This document shows positions 33,854-42,256 of a stretch of DNA of 64,000 bases, in pieces (positions within the stretch are counted from its first letter, which is position 1; each line of letters opens with the position of its first letter). The position numbers and the translations under genes are program-made. Source of the stretch: CAZMGB01 sp964565775 (GTDB lineage: Bacteria; Chloroflexota; Dehalococcoidia; DSTF01; JALHUB01); NCBI GenBank assembly GCA_964565775.1, contig CAZMGB010000002.1, positions 180,099 through 244,098 of the forward strand, in the 5' to 3' direction. The notes below the pieces were generated by a model that did no database searches, was not told where the DNA came from, and saw only the letters and a program-made list of their open reading frames with translations.

Positions 33854-34453
33854 CTATGTTCGCGGGCGGGGGAAAGCGGCTAGGCGCTGGTAGCGGGCGC
33901 CGCCCGGCTCCAGAAAGCTGCGCACGAGGCTCACCTCCCTCACGACGGCCTCGGGCACCGATGGCATGGGAAATCCGGCGATCAGCTCTGAAAGCCGCCG
34001 CCGTTGCTCCGGCGAGGCCCGGTCCGACACGCGCGCCAGCGTCAGGTGCGGCGAGTAGGGCCGCCTCTCGCGCGGGAAGCCCAGCGGCGTCAGCGCGGCG
34101 TCCACCCGGCCGGCCAGGTCGACGAGCCGGGAGACGTCGCCCTCCGCGCCCACCCAGAGCACCCGCAGTCGCGTCGGCCCGCCGAAGCTCCCCAGGGCGC
34201 TGAAGGCCAGTCGCATCTCCAGCGGGCCTTCGACAGCTCCCGCCAGCGCCTCCTCGATGGCCGGGACCCTCTCGGCGGGCACCTCGCCCAGGAACTTCAG
34301 GGTCAGGTGCATGCCCTCGGGCCGCACCCAGCGCAGCTCCTCGGCGCCGCGGGACCGCAGCCGCGACTGCACGTCCGCCAGGGCCGTCTTGGTGGCGGGC
34401 GGCAGTTCGCAGGCGACGAAGAGGCGCATGCCGGGCCGGCGTTCAGGTCTCAT
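33854..34453 (-). CDS. thpR: RNA 2',3'-cyclic phosphodiesterase
   Basis: A 199-residue 2H-phosphoesterase of the LigT/ThpR family that opens 2',3'-cyclic phosphates on RNA. The two HxTx motifs are HLTLKFLG and HLTLARV, correctly spaced. The N-terminus MRLFVACELPP is typical, so the real start may be ATG 34429 rather than 34453. It overlaps the upstream amidohydrolase if the longer form is used. Confidence 0.92.
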   Translation of the reverse strand: MRPERRPGMRLFVACELPPATKTALADVQSRLRSRGAEELRWVRPEGMHLTLKFLGEVPAERVPAIEEALAGAVEGPLEMRLAFSALGSFGGPTRLRVLWVGAEGDVSRLVDLAGRVDAALTPLGFPRERRPYSPHLTLARVSDRASPEQRRRLSELIAGFPMPSVPEAVVREVSLVRSFLEPGGARYQRLAAFPRPRT

Positions 34454-35294
34454 GGCAAAGGTCGAGGAGGCGGCAGGCGTTCTCGCCCAGGATGAGACGC
34501 CGCGCCTCCTCCTCCAGCGAGGCCTCTCGGATCTCGCTCAGGCAGCGTTCCTGGGCAAGCAGCGGGAAGTCGCTGCCGAAAAGGATTCTCTCGGCCCCGA
34601 CGATCTCCGTGGCTCGCCGATAGATCTGCGCGTCGTAGAGATAGCTGGTCGCCGCCGTGTCGAAGTAGACGCTCTCGAGGGCTTCTCGCACCTCGGGCAT
34701 GAGGGCGTAGAACGGCAGGCCACCTCCCCAGTGGGCGGCGACGACGAGCAGGGCGGGAAAGCTCTCGAGAAAACGGTAGAGGCTTTCTATGGCCAGGCCC
34801 GTCTTGCCGGGGTAGAGGTGTCCGACGGGCTCGCTGACGTGAAACAGGAGGGGGAGCGAAAAAGCGCGGGCGCCCCAGGCCAGCAGCTCCGCCTCCTCGC
34901 TGCGGGCCAGGTCGAAGCCCTGGCTCTGGGGTCGCAGCTCACCGAGGCCGCGGGCACCGGCGCGGACGCAGCGCTCCATCTCGCGGCGGGCCTCGTCTCC
35001 GGCCGAGGGCTGCACCGTGCAGAAAGGGACGAGATGTCCGCCGCTCCGCGACGCGCTCTCGAGGATGTAATCGTTGGTTTCATGGCAGAGCTCCTGCTCC
35101 TGCCAGGCGAAGTTGAGGACAATACTGGCGTCGACGCCCGCCCGCTCCATGCTCGCGAGGACGTCCTCGGCCGTGGCGATCTTGGCCTTGGGGTTGCCGT
35201 AGAGCTCGCGGAAGGTCGGGTCGCGGCGCAGGTAGTCGTCGCGGTTCTCACGTACCTGCGGCGGGAAGACGTGGGTGTGAAAGTCGACGATCAT
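34443..35294 (-). CDS. amidohydrolase-family protein (Amidohydro_2)
   Basis: A 283-residue metal-dependent TIM-barrel hydrolase of the COG2159 type. The metal site starts with DFHTHVFPP (HxH). Later come FHVSEP, VAAHWGGG and the final aspartate in LFGSDFPLLAQE. Relatives decarboxylate or hydrolyse aromatic or carboxylic substrates. The substrate cannot be inferred here. It lies downstream of ccsA, 51 nt away, and is coupled to thpR. Confidence 0.85.
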   Translation of the reverse strand: MIVDFHTHVFPPQVRENRDDYLRRDPTFRELYGNPKAKIATAEDVLASMERAGVDASIVLNFAWQEQELCHETNDYILESASRSGGHLVPFCTVQPSAGDEARREMERCVRAGARGLGELRPQSQGFDLARSEEAELLAWGARAFSLPLLFHVSEPVGHLYPGKTGLAIESLYRFLESFPALLVVAAHWGGGLPFYALMPEVREALESVYFDTAATSYLYDAQIYRRATEIVGAERILFGSDFPLLAQERCLSEIREASLEEEARRLILGENACRLLDLCHET

Positions 35295-35345
35295 GGGAAG
35301 GGAAGCCGCCCGCCGCGGGCCCCTCGGATGCTTCGACCGGGGACC

Positions 35346-36254
35346 TTACGTCCCTGCATAGCTGTGGAGGCCGCTCACCCAGAGGTTCACGGCGAAGTAT
35401 GTGAAGAGCACAGCGACGAAACCGATGATAAGCAGCCAGGCGGAGCGATTCCCCCGCCAGCCCCGTAAGCCACGGGCGTGCAGGTAGCCGGCGTAGATGA
35501 GCCAGGTGACCAGCGCCGACGTCTCCTTTGGGTCCCAGCCCCAGTAGCGGCCCCAGGCCGAGTTGGCCCAGTAGGCGCCCAGGGCGATGCCGAGGGCGAG
35601 CAAGGGGAAGCCTACGAGCACCGATCCGTAGCCTATCGCATCCAGCGTCTCCTGGTCGGGAAGCTGCGCGAAGCGGCGGCCCTCGCCCTGGATCAGGTAC
35701 ATGACGCCGGCGCCGAAGGAGACGGAGAGGGCGCCGTACGAGATCATCATCGTACCCACGTGGGCGGCCAGCAGCCGGTTCTCCTGGAGCGCTGGCACCA
35801 GGGGCTCGATGCGCGAGGAGAAGAACGCCTCCGACACCGCCAGCATCCCCAGGGCTACCGGCATCACGAAGGCGCCCAGAGCGCGGGCCGACCCTCGCCC
35901 CTCTGAGCGCTGGGTGTAGTGGCGTTCGAAGAGGGCGTAGAAGAGGGCTATGCCCCAGCCGAAGCCGACGGTGTACTCCCACATGTTGGAGACGGGCGGC
36001 CGCCCCGCCGCTGCCCAGCGGGCGGCCAGGGAGGCGGCGAGGGAGAGCACCGCCAGCCAGGTGAAGAGAGTGCCTACCCGGCCCATGAAGGCCGCCACGG
36101 CCCCTCCGTTACCGAGGGCTACGTCGCCGGCGCTCGTGGCGGTCGCGCGCGAATACGCCAGGCGCATCCCAAACGCATGCTCTACGTACGCCAGCGAGGC
36201 CACGGCGGTCGAGATGAACCCCGACCAGAACATGTAGTAGGCTAAGTCGTCCAC
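35346..36254 (-). CDS. ccsA: cytochrome c biogenesis protein, CcsA/CcsB type
   Basis: A 302-residue heme-handling membrane protein with about eight hydrophobic segments. The WWD heme-binding signature is WGRYWGWDPKETSALVTWLIY, followed by a conserved histidine loop. It belongs to the System II (CcsA-CcsB) cytochrome c assembly pathway, which attaches heme outside the membrane. Its usual partner ResB/CcsB and a thiol reductant are not in the window. The downstream neighbours are unrelated. Confidence 0.88.
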   Translation of the reverse strand: MDDLAYYMFWSGFISTAVASLAYVEHAFGMRLAYSRATATSAGDVALGNGGAVAAFMGRVGTLFTWLAVLSLAASLAARWAAAGRPPVSNMWEYTVGFGWGIALFYALFERHYTQRSEGRGSARALGAFVMPVALGMLAVSEAFFSSRIEPLVPALQENRLLAAHVGTMMISYGALSVSFGAGVMYLIQGEGRRFAQLPDQETLDAIGYGSVLVGFPLLALGIALGAYWANSAWGRYWGWDPKETSALVTWLIYAGYLHARGLRGWRGNRSAWLLIIGFVAVLFTYFAVNLWVSGLHSYAGT

Positions 36255-36295
36255 AAGGGCGATCCCGTTCTAAAGTGAGCTACGAGGAGAGCGAG

Positions 36296-37072
36296 TCAGG
36301 GGTTGGGGCGGCGCATGTCGATGCGCCGAAAAGCCTCTGCCAGGGGATAGCCTGCGGGCTTGCCCACCTCCTCGTGCCAGCGCCGCCAGCGAGCAGCCCT
36401 CTCCTCGTCGATGGGCTCACGCATTTGGCTGGCGTGACAGCGGAGCGCCTCCATCTTCCTGTCGAAATGAGCGCTCATATCAACATAATAGTCAGATTCG
36501 TCGCTACCGACAAGGAGGAGCTCATCGATGCGGTGTGGCTCCAGCCCCTCGTCCCGCAGCTCCCGGTAGTACTGTATGTTGTGGGCGGCAGGCGTGATGG
36601 CGTCGCGGGTGGCCACGCCTATTGTGCGGTGATCGCGGTGGTTGAAGGCGCGGCGGTAGCCGTCCCAGGTCACGACAACGTGTGGCCGGTAGCGCCGGAT
36701 GAGGCGGACGATCTGGCCCCTCAGCTCCGCCGTGTCCTCCAGGAAGCCGTCCGGATGGCCGAGGAAGATGCACTCCTTCACGCCCAGCACCTCGGCGGCC
36801 CGCCGCTGCTCGCGCTCCCTTATCGCCGCCAGCTCCTGGCTCGTGATCTCGGGGTCACGGCTACCCTTGTCGCCGCTGGTAGCCAGGACGTAGTAGACGT
36901 CCCAGCCGTGGTCGCACCAGCGAGCGACTGTGCCAGCGCAGAGGAAGTCGGCGTCGTCCGGGTGGGCCATGATGACGAGCGCTGTCCTCGGGCCCTCGGG
37001 CTCCTGCTGCGGCGGAGGAGGAGCGGGCCGGTGTCGGAAGGGCCAGCGGAGAAATCGACGAAGGTCAGCCAT
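36296..37072 (-). CDS. PIG-L family N-acetylglucosaminyl deacetylase, MshB/BshB-like
   Basis: A 258-residue zinc-dependent deacetylase. The metal/catalytic motif AHPDDADFLCAG is at about residues 36-47, and the third ligand lies in the FNHRDHRTIG motif. The N-terminal ~30 residues are Pro/Arg-rich. Members remove acetyl from GlcNAc units, for example in mycothiol (MshB), bacillithiol (BshB) and GPI synthesis. It lies 36 nt downstream of an MshA-like glycosyltransferase, a partnership that points to a GlcNAc-containing small molecule or lipid. Confidence 0.88.
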   Translation of the reverse strand: MADLRRFLRWPFRHRPAPPPPQQEPEGPRTALVIMAHPDDADFLCAGTVARWCDHGWDVYYVLATSGDKGSRDPEITSQELAAIREREQRRAAEVLGVKECIFLGHPDGFLEDTAELRGQIVRLIRRYRPHVVVTWDGYRRAFNHRDHRTIGVATRDAITPAAHNIQYYRELRDEGLEPHRIDELLLVGSDESDYYVDMSAHFDRKMEALRCHASQMREPIDEERAARWRRWHEEVGKPAGYPLAEAFRRIDMRRPNP

Positions 37073-37108
37073 GACGTTGCGGGTTTAGCGGCGCGGGGCG
37101 CTCAGCGG

Positions 37109-38395
37109 CTAGGAACCGGGGGTAGCAATGACGCCGGGTCCCTCTGGAGCCACTGCCGGGTCTTGGGCCAGCAACTCCCGGTAAAGAGCGTCGATGGCTT
37201 CTACGACGTTGCCCCAGCGGAACTGTTCGACGGCTTCCCGCGCCGCCTGCCCAAGGCTCCGTCGCAGTTCCGCGTTGTCCAGCAGCAGGTCGAGCCGATG
37301 TGCGAACGGCCCGGGGTAACGCCCGGAGACGAGATAGCCCGTCTCGCCGTCGTTGACGGTACTCATGAGACCGCCGACTCGGGAGGCGACCACGGGCGTG
37401 CCGCAGGCCATCGCCTCCAGCGCCACGAGCCCGAAGCTCTCGTAGTGGGAAGGCATTACCACCACGTCGGCGGCGTTGTAGTACAGGGGCAGCTTCTCGT
37501 GGTCGACAGCGCCCAGGAACCATACCCTCTGCCCGATGCCGAGGCCGGTGGCCAGCCCCTGGAGCTCGTCGACCTGCGACTGAGCGCGCTTGTCGCCACC
37601 GACGATGAGAACGTAGACGTGCGGCTCATGTTCGAGCTGGGCCGCCGCCGAGATGAGGATGTCCACCCCCTTGAGCGGCTCGATGCGCCCCACGAAGAGG
37701 ACGATGTGCTCGTCGGTGAAGCCGAGAGCCTTCCGGGCCGACTGCTTGTCGGCGGGCTTGAAGAGGTCGAGGTCGACGCCGCAGGGCACTACCGCGATGT
37801 GATCGGGGTCAGCACCGTAGAGCCGCTCCAGCAATTGCTTCTCATGCTGACTGGCGCAGACGATGCGGTCGGCGCTCTGGGCGAGCCGCCGCTCTACCCG
37901 GATGCGGTAGCGCGACTCGCGCACCGCGATGCGAGAGCGGTTCTTCACCTCGCCCAGGGTGTGGAACATGGCGACGTGCGGCACGCCCCAACGCTCCTTG
38001 AGGCGCTGCGCCACCCAACCGGAGAGCCAGTAGTGGCTGTGAATGATGTCGTAGCGGAGCCCATTCTCTTCCTGAAACCGAACGAGATTCCTCTCGAACT
38101 CACTGACGTAGCGGCGCAGTTGCTCCTTCTCCACCGGTCGCTCTGGACCCGCTCGCAGGTGGACCAGCCGCACGTTCTTCGCCACGGGGGCGATTTCGGG
38201 GCTCTCCTTGTCCGAGCGTCGCGTGAATACGTCCACCAAGTAGCCGCGCCGACCTAGCAGTCGGCTTAGCTGCCGCACGTAGACGTTCATGCCCCCGGCC
38301 TCGCGGCCGCCGAGGGAGGCGAGGGGAGACGTGTGGGTGCTGATGATGGCGACTCGGCGCGTCTTGCTCATGGCTGAAGAACCGTATCGTACCAT
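37109..38395 (-). CDS. family 4 glycosyltransferase, MshA-like
   Basis: A 428-residue GT-B glycosyltransferase. The acceptor domain has GGREAGGMNVYVRQLSRLLG and IIHSHYWLSGWVAQ, both very close to MshA and sucrose-phosphate synthase signatures. The donor domain has FVGRIEPLKGVDIL and the retaining-GT4 motif HYESFGLVALEAMACGTPVV. ATG 38395 is supported by AAAGGATAAA upstream. MshA joins GlcNAc to inositol phosphate. The acceptor here is not proven. It is flanked by the GNAT and PIG-L genes. Confidence 0.87.
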   Translation of the reverse strand: MVRYGSSAMSKTRRVAIISTHTSPLASLGGREAGGMNVYVRQLSRLLGRRGYLVDVFTRRSDKESPEIAPVAKNVRLVHLRAGPERPVEKEQLRRYVSEFERNLVRFQEENGLRYDIIHSHYWLSGWVAQRLKERWGVPHVAMFHTLGEVKNRSRIAVRESRYRIRVERRLAQSADRIVCASQHEKQLLERLYGADPDHIAVVPCGVDLDLFKPADKQSARKALGFTDEHIVLFVGRIEPLKGVDILISAAAQLEHEPHVYVLIVGGDKRAQSQVDELQGLATGLGIGQRVWFLGAVDHEKLPLYYNAADVVVMPSHYESFGLVALEAMACGTPVVASRVGGLMSTVNDGETGYLVSGRYPGPFAHRLDLLLDNAELRRSLGQAAREAVEQFRWGNVVEAIDALYRELLAQDPAVAPEGPGVIATPGS

Positions 38396-38396
38396 T

Positions 38397-39380
38397 TTAT
38401 CCTTTTTTGATGAGACAGCGATAGACCTCCAGGTCCTTGCCGCCCAGGTCGTATTTGTACGGCTCCCCGCCGCGCAGGAAATCGAGGCAGCTCTTTCCCC
38501 GGTCGATGGCGTTGCTCAGGCAGAGGGCCTTGGAGAGGAAGCCCACCGAGAGATGCCCGTAGTCAGGGTCGTAGCCGCTGTTGTAGAGGGCCAACTCGTC
38601 GCCGCAGTCGAAGCAGAACACCGAGGCGACGCGGTGGCCGTCCATCTCCATCATGTAGAGGCCCCCCAGTCCTTCCGCGGCCACGGCAACTGCCATTCTC
38701 CGGAAGAAGGCCTCCATCTTCTCGCCCATGAAGTGTGCCTTGTCCTGGCGGCTGGTCCTGTGCATCCAGAAGAAGTCATCGAGGCCCGCCTCTACCTCCT
38801 CCGGCGACCGCAGGACCCGTAGCTCGACCCGGGCGCCCCCCGATTGGAGGCGGCGCATCTTGCGCCGGAGCTCGTGGCGGTCCTTCTTGCCCAGCCGCGC
38901 CAGGAACTCCTCCCAGCTTTCTGGCAGCTCTACGCGGGGACAGACCGCCTCCAGCTCCGTCGTCGCCTTCAGCCCCAGCGCCGACGCCTTCTCGGGCAGG
39001 ATCTTCAGCGTCGGCGAGTAGGCAGGCAGTCCCCTCAGCTCCAGCTCGGTCCACTCGTCGCCCTCGAGCGACGCCAGGACGGCCGCGAAGAATCCCTCCT
39101 CGAAGCCTGGGGCGACGATGAAGTCCATGTAGTCGCAGATCTCGTAGTTCCCGATCAGCTCGATGTGCGACCCCTCCCGAAGGAGTGGCGCGAGGCCGAC
39201 CAGGCGTTCGCCTTCACGCACGCTGAGGACATAGGGTTCACGGCCGTCCCCAAACTCCTCCAGCCAGACGCGCTGGAAGGCGGGGTGGACGAAGACACAG
39301 TTCAGGTGGTTGGCGGGCAGAAGCCCCTGCCACTCGGACCGGAGCCGGTCCAGCTCCTCCCGTCTCACGATGAGCGCCAT
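38397..39380 (-). CDS. GNAT-fold acyl/aminoacyltransferase (BioF2/FemAB-like)
   Basis: A 327-residue protein with a double-GNAT layout. The C-terminal half (EEFLARLGKKDRHELRRKMRRL ... GLYMMEMDGHRVASVFCFDCGDELALYNSGYDPDY ... FLRGGEPYKYDLGG) matches the acetyltransferase_6 (CelD/BioF2-like) group, related to FemAB aminoacyl-tRNA-using enzymes. It starts 3 nt after folE and ends 1 nt before the glycosyltransferase, so the four genes are one transcript. Substrate is unknown; N-acylation of the product of its neighbours is plausible. Confidence 0.8.
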   Translation of the reverse strand: MALIVRREELDRLRSEWQGLLPANHLNCVFVHPAFQRVWLEEFGDGREPYVLSVREGERLVGLAPLLREGSHIELIGNYEICDYMDFIVAPGFEEGFFAAVLASLEGDEWTELELRGLPAYSPTLKILPEKASALGLKATTELEAVCPRVELPESWEEFLARLGKKDRHELRRKMRRLQSGGARVELRVLRSPEEVEAGLDDFFWMHRTSRQDKAHFMGEKMEAFFRRMAVAVAAEGLGGLYMMEMDGHRVASVFCFDCGDELALYNSGYDPDYGHLSVGFLSKALCLSNAIDRGKSCLDFLRGGEPYKYDLGGKDLEVYRCLIKKG

Positions 39381-39383
39381 CTT

Positions 39384-39941
39384 CTACCGACCCTGCACCA
39401 GGAAGAGGAACTCGGAGCGAGTGACGGAGCTCTTTCGGAACCGGCCGCGCATCGCCGACGTAACGACGCGGGTGCCGGGCTTCCTGACACCGCGAAAGCT
39501 CATGCAGGCGTGCTCGGCCTCTATCACTACCGCTACGCCATCGGCGTTCAGACAGTCCACTATGCAGTCGGCCACCTGGCTGGTCAGCCGCTCCTGGAGC
39601 TGGGGGCGGCGGGCGAAGATCTCCACCACCCGTGCCAGCTTGCTCACGCCGACGACGCGCCCGTTCGGTATGTAGCCGATGTGCACAGTTCCCTGAAAGG
39701 GGGCGAAGTGATGCTCGCAGAGGGAGTAGAACGGTATGCCCTTGAGGATGACCATCTCCTCGTGCGGCTCATCGAAGCCGGCGGCCAGAACAGCACAGGG
39801 GTCGGCGCCGATGCCCGAGAAGAGCTCCGCGTACATCGAAGCGATGCGCCGCGGCGTCTCCCTCAGCCCTTCTCGCTCGGGGTCCTCTCCTACCGCGGCG
39901 ATGATCTCACGGACGGCGTCGGCGATACGTTCCTCGTCCAA
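39384..39941 (-). CDS. folE: GTP cyclohydrolase I
   Basis: A 185-residue enzyme that forms 7,8-dihydroneopterin triphosphate, the entry to folate synthesis. The zinc-binding CEHHFAPF and the second signature HACMSFRGVRKPGTRVVTS are intact. TTG 39941 is the likely start. It is the first gene of a transcript that runs on into the GNAT/MshA/PIG-L genes. A promoter and a palindromic site lie upstream. Confidence 0.95.
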   Translation of the reverse strand: MDEERIADAVREIIAAVGEDPEREGLRETPRRIASMYAELFSGIGADPCAVLAAGFDEPHEEMVILKGIPFYSLCEHHFAPFQGTVHIGYIPNGRVVGVSKLARVVEIFARRPQLQERLTSQVADCIVDCLNADGVAVVIEAEHACMSFRGVRKPGTRVVTSAMRGRFRKSSVTRSEFLFLVQGR

Positions 39942-40003
39942 CTCGGCCTCTCTGCCCAGAGTGGGCGCACTCTTAAATTGTAACGCAATAAAGAACGACT
40001 TGC

Positions 40004-40017
40004 GTGATCCACATCAC
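40004..40017. promoter_or_regulatory. palindromic operator-like site upstream of folE
   Basis: GTGAT-CCAC-ATCAC is a perfect 5-4-5 inverted repeat, the spacing used by Crp/Fnr-family regulators. It lies about 65 nt before the folE start, inside its leader. The regulator is unknown. Confidence 0.4.
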
Positions 40018-40082
40018 CAAACCTGGCCCGGCGACCGGAAGATCTCACAAGTCGGGGGTACTGTTATCTCAGGGTGAATCAA

Positions 40083-40112
40083 ATTCTAGCAGCCGCGAGT
40101 TTGGGGGGTCAA
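40083..40112 (-). promoter_or_regulatory. folE-GNAT-mshA-like operon promoter
   Basis: The minus strand reads TTGACC (40112-40107), an 18-nt spacer, and TAGAAT (40088-40083) with TGC directly before the -10. The predicted leader is about 135 nt and contains the GTGAT-N4-ATCAC palindrome. Confidence 0.65.
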
Positions 40113-40137
40113 GGCGAGCGATTCGGCGGGATGTCGT

Positions 40138-41253
40138 CTATGCCCATCCCATTGCCTGCTCGATCGCCGCCAGGTCGGCGGGCAGGCGGTGGATGTCCGC
40201 CGGCGCGGCTGCGGCGGTCTCGGGGTCCTTGAGGCCGGTGCCCGTGATCACGCACACCACCTTCTTGTCCTTGAGGTCAAGCCCTTCGCCTGTCATCTTC
40301 AGGAGGCCCGCGACGGACGCAGCCGAGGCCGGTTCGGCGAAGATGCCCTCCTCGCGGGCGAGACGATAGTAGGCCTGAATGATCTCCTCGTCGGTCACGG
40401 CGGCAATGGTGCCGCCCGATTCGTCGCGCGCAGCCACGGCGCTCTTCCAGCTCGCCGGGTTACCGATGCGGATCGCCGTCGCCACCGTCCGGGGGTTCTC
40501 AATGGGCCTGCCCTCGACGATGGGCGCTGCGCCGGCCGCCTGGAAGCCCATCATGCGGGGCCGGCCCCGGGCCTTCCCGGCCCGCTCATACTCGACGAAG
40601 CCCTTCCAGTAGGCGGTGATGTTGCCCGCGTTGCCGACGGGGATGAAGAGAAAGTCGGGCGCCTCCTCCAGGGCATCGACGATCTCGAAAGCGGCCGTCT
40701 TCTGCCCCTCGATGCGGTAAGGGTTGACGGAGTTGACCAGTCCGATGCGGTGCTTCTCGGTGATCTGTCGGGCCAGCTTGAGGGCGTGGTCGAAGTTGCC
40801 GTCGATGGCGATGATGCGGGCGCCGTGGGCCACAGCCTGCGCCAGCTTGCCCTGGGCGATGCGGCCGTGGGGAACGACCACGTAGGCCCTCAGGCCGCAA
40901 TGGGCGGCGAAGGCGGCCGCGGAGGCGCTGGTGTTGCCCGTGGAGGCGCAGAGGACCGCTTGCAGTCCCTCCTCCAGGGCCTTGGCTACCGCCACGACCA
41001 TGCCTCGGTCTTTGAACGAGCCCGTCGGGTTGCAGCTCTCCAGCTTGAAGTAGAGGCTCTCGCAGCCGACCCCTTCTCCGATGGCGCGGGAGCGCACGAG
41101 GGGCGTATCGCCCTCCCCGATGCTGACGAAGGGCGTGGCTGCGCTTAGGGGCAGGTGCTCGCGATAGCGGTTGAGGACGCCCTGCCTGCCGCCGGACGAG
41201 GCCATCTTGCTGGCCGCAAGCGCCCCCTCACTCCTCTGAGATATCGATGGCAT
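40138..41253 (-). CDS. thrC: threonine synthase
   Basis: A 371-residue pyridoxal-phosphate enzyme that makes threonine from O-phosphohomoserine. The PLP lysine is in NPTGSFKDRGM. CASTGNTSASAAAFAAHCG and PVGNAGNITAYWKGF bind the cofactor phosphate and substrate. The start is ATG 41253 or ATG 41205; the first overlaps the upstream coiled-coil gene by 26 nt. It is the last gene of the long rpsF operon, two genes after hom, which supplies its precursor pathway. Confidence 0.94.
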   Translation of the reverse strand: MPSISQRSEGALAASKMASSGGRQGVLNRYREHLPLSAATPFVSIGEGDTPLVRSRAIGEGVGCESLYFKLESCNPTGSFKDRGMVVAVAKALEEGLQAVLCASTGNTSASAAAFAAHCGLRAYVVVPHGRIAQGKLAQAVAHGARIIAIDGNFDHALKLARQITEKHRIGLVNSVNPYRIEGQKTAAFEIVDALEEAPDFLFIPVGNAGNITAYWKGFVEYERAGKARGRPRMMGFQAAGAAPIVEGRPIENPRTVATAIRIGNPASWKSAVAARDESGGTIAAVTDEEIIQAYYRLAREEGIFAEPASAASVAGLLKMTGEGLDLKDKKVVCVITGTGLKDPETAAAAPADIHRLPADLAAIEQAMGWA

Positions 41254-42241
41254 GCTGCCTTAGCTCCCTGATCTCGCTCTCCAACTGGTCGATCTGGCGG
41301 CGCTTCACCCGCTCCTGCCCGTAGCTCAGCGTCTTCAGATGGTCCGTTATCTGCTGCCGGCCGGTGTGGATGTCTTCCCTCAGCGCGTCGAGTCGGCCCT
41401 GGAGTGCCTGCGTGCGCCCGTCCAGGATGCTGAGCATCTGCCCCTGCCGCTCGAGTTCTCCGTGCTGCTCCTCGAGCGCCTCTTCGTGCCGCGAGCCGCG
41501 GTCTTCCAGGCGCTGACGCTCGGCGCGAAGCAGCTCCACCTTCTCTTCTAGCTGGTTCAGCGCTTCCCGCAGGCCTTTCAGGCTGTCCACCTTGCCCTCG
41601 AGTCGACGCGCGGCCTCGAGCGCGACGCGCGCCCGCTCGGCCTGCACCTCGTCCTCGCGTCGCAGTTCCTGGAGGATCGCCTCGACTTTGGAGAACTCAT
41701 TGTCGATGCGGTTGGTCGCCTCGACGCTGCGGGCCGCTTTCTCCTCGGCGCCTTCAAGGCGGTGCTCGGTGTTTTCCTGGCGCAGCGTCACCAGTGTGAC
41801 GCCCTCCTGGGCGTGGCGGGCCGCCTGATCAGCGCTACTCTGCTGCTCGCGCCAGGTCTCCACCTCCCGCTCCAGCTCGACGAGCCTCTGCAGAAGGTCG
41901 CTGCGCTCCACCCGTTCCCGCTCGCCCGCGCTGAGCGCCTGGCGGACGACCTCCTCGACCTGCGTGCGCCCTTGGGCGAGCTGTACTTGCAGGCGCGCCA
42001 TCACGTCGTTGATCTGGCGGATGTCTTCCTGGAACTGTGACGTATTGGCCATCTTGCCCGCGAGGGCGTCCAGGCCGGCCTCGCCCTGGCGCACCTTGTC
42101 CGCCGTATCGAGGGCCAGCGCCTGCGTCTGGTCCATCTGGTGCTGAATCTTGGCGATCTGTGCCTTGACCGTGTGGATCTCGTCTTGAAGCCAGGCGAGG
42201 GTGCTTACGCCTTCGGGACGCTCTGGAATGGGCTGAGTCAT
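41228..42241 (-). CDS. long coiled-coil protein of unknown function
   Basis: A 337-residue protein that is almost entirely heptad-patterned coiled coil (for example EALNQLEEKVELLRAERQRLED and RQIDQLESEIRELRQHAIDI). There is no signal peptide or transmembrane helix, so it is cytosolic. Stretches rich in Glu, Gln and Arg recall SMC or scaffold arms, but no head domain is present. It sits between hom and thrC with tight spacing (overlap with thrC, 15 nt from hom). No function can be assigned. Confidence 0.8.
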   Translation of the reverse strand: MTQPIPERPEGVSTLAWLQDEIHTVKAQIAKIQHQMDQTQALALDTADKVRQGEAGLDALAGKMANTSQFQEDIRQINDVMARLQVQLAQGRTQVEEVVRQALSAGERERVERSDLLQRLVELEREVETWREQQSSADQAARHAQEGVTLVTLRQENTEHRLEGAEEKAARSVEATNRIDNEFSKVEAILQELRREDEVQAERARVALEAARRLEGKVDSLKGLREALNQLEEKVELLRAERQRLEDRGSRHEEALEEQHGELERQGQMLSILDGRTQALQGRLDALREDIHTGRQQITDHLKTLSYGQERVKRRQIDQLESEIRELRQHAIDISEE

Positions 42242-42256
42242 AGTGGCTGCCCTCCC

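Noticed and set aside
36275..38257. A 660-codon open frame on the plus strand, opposite the PIG-L and MshA-like genes
   Set aside because: It is antisense to two well-recognised genes, has no domain, and long antisense frames are expected at this GC content.
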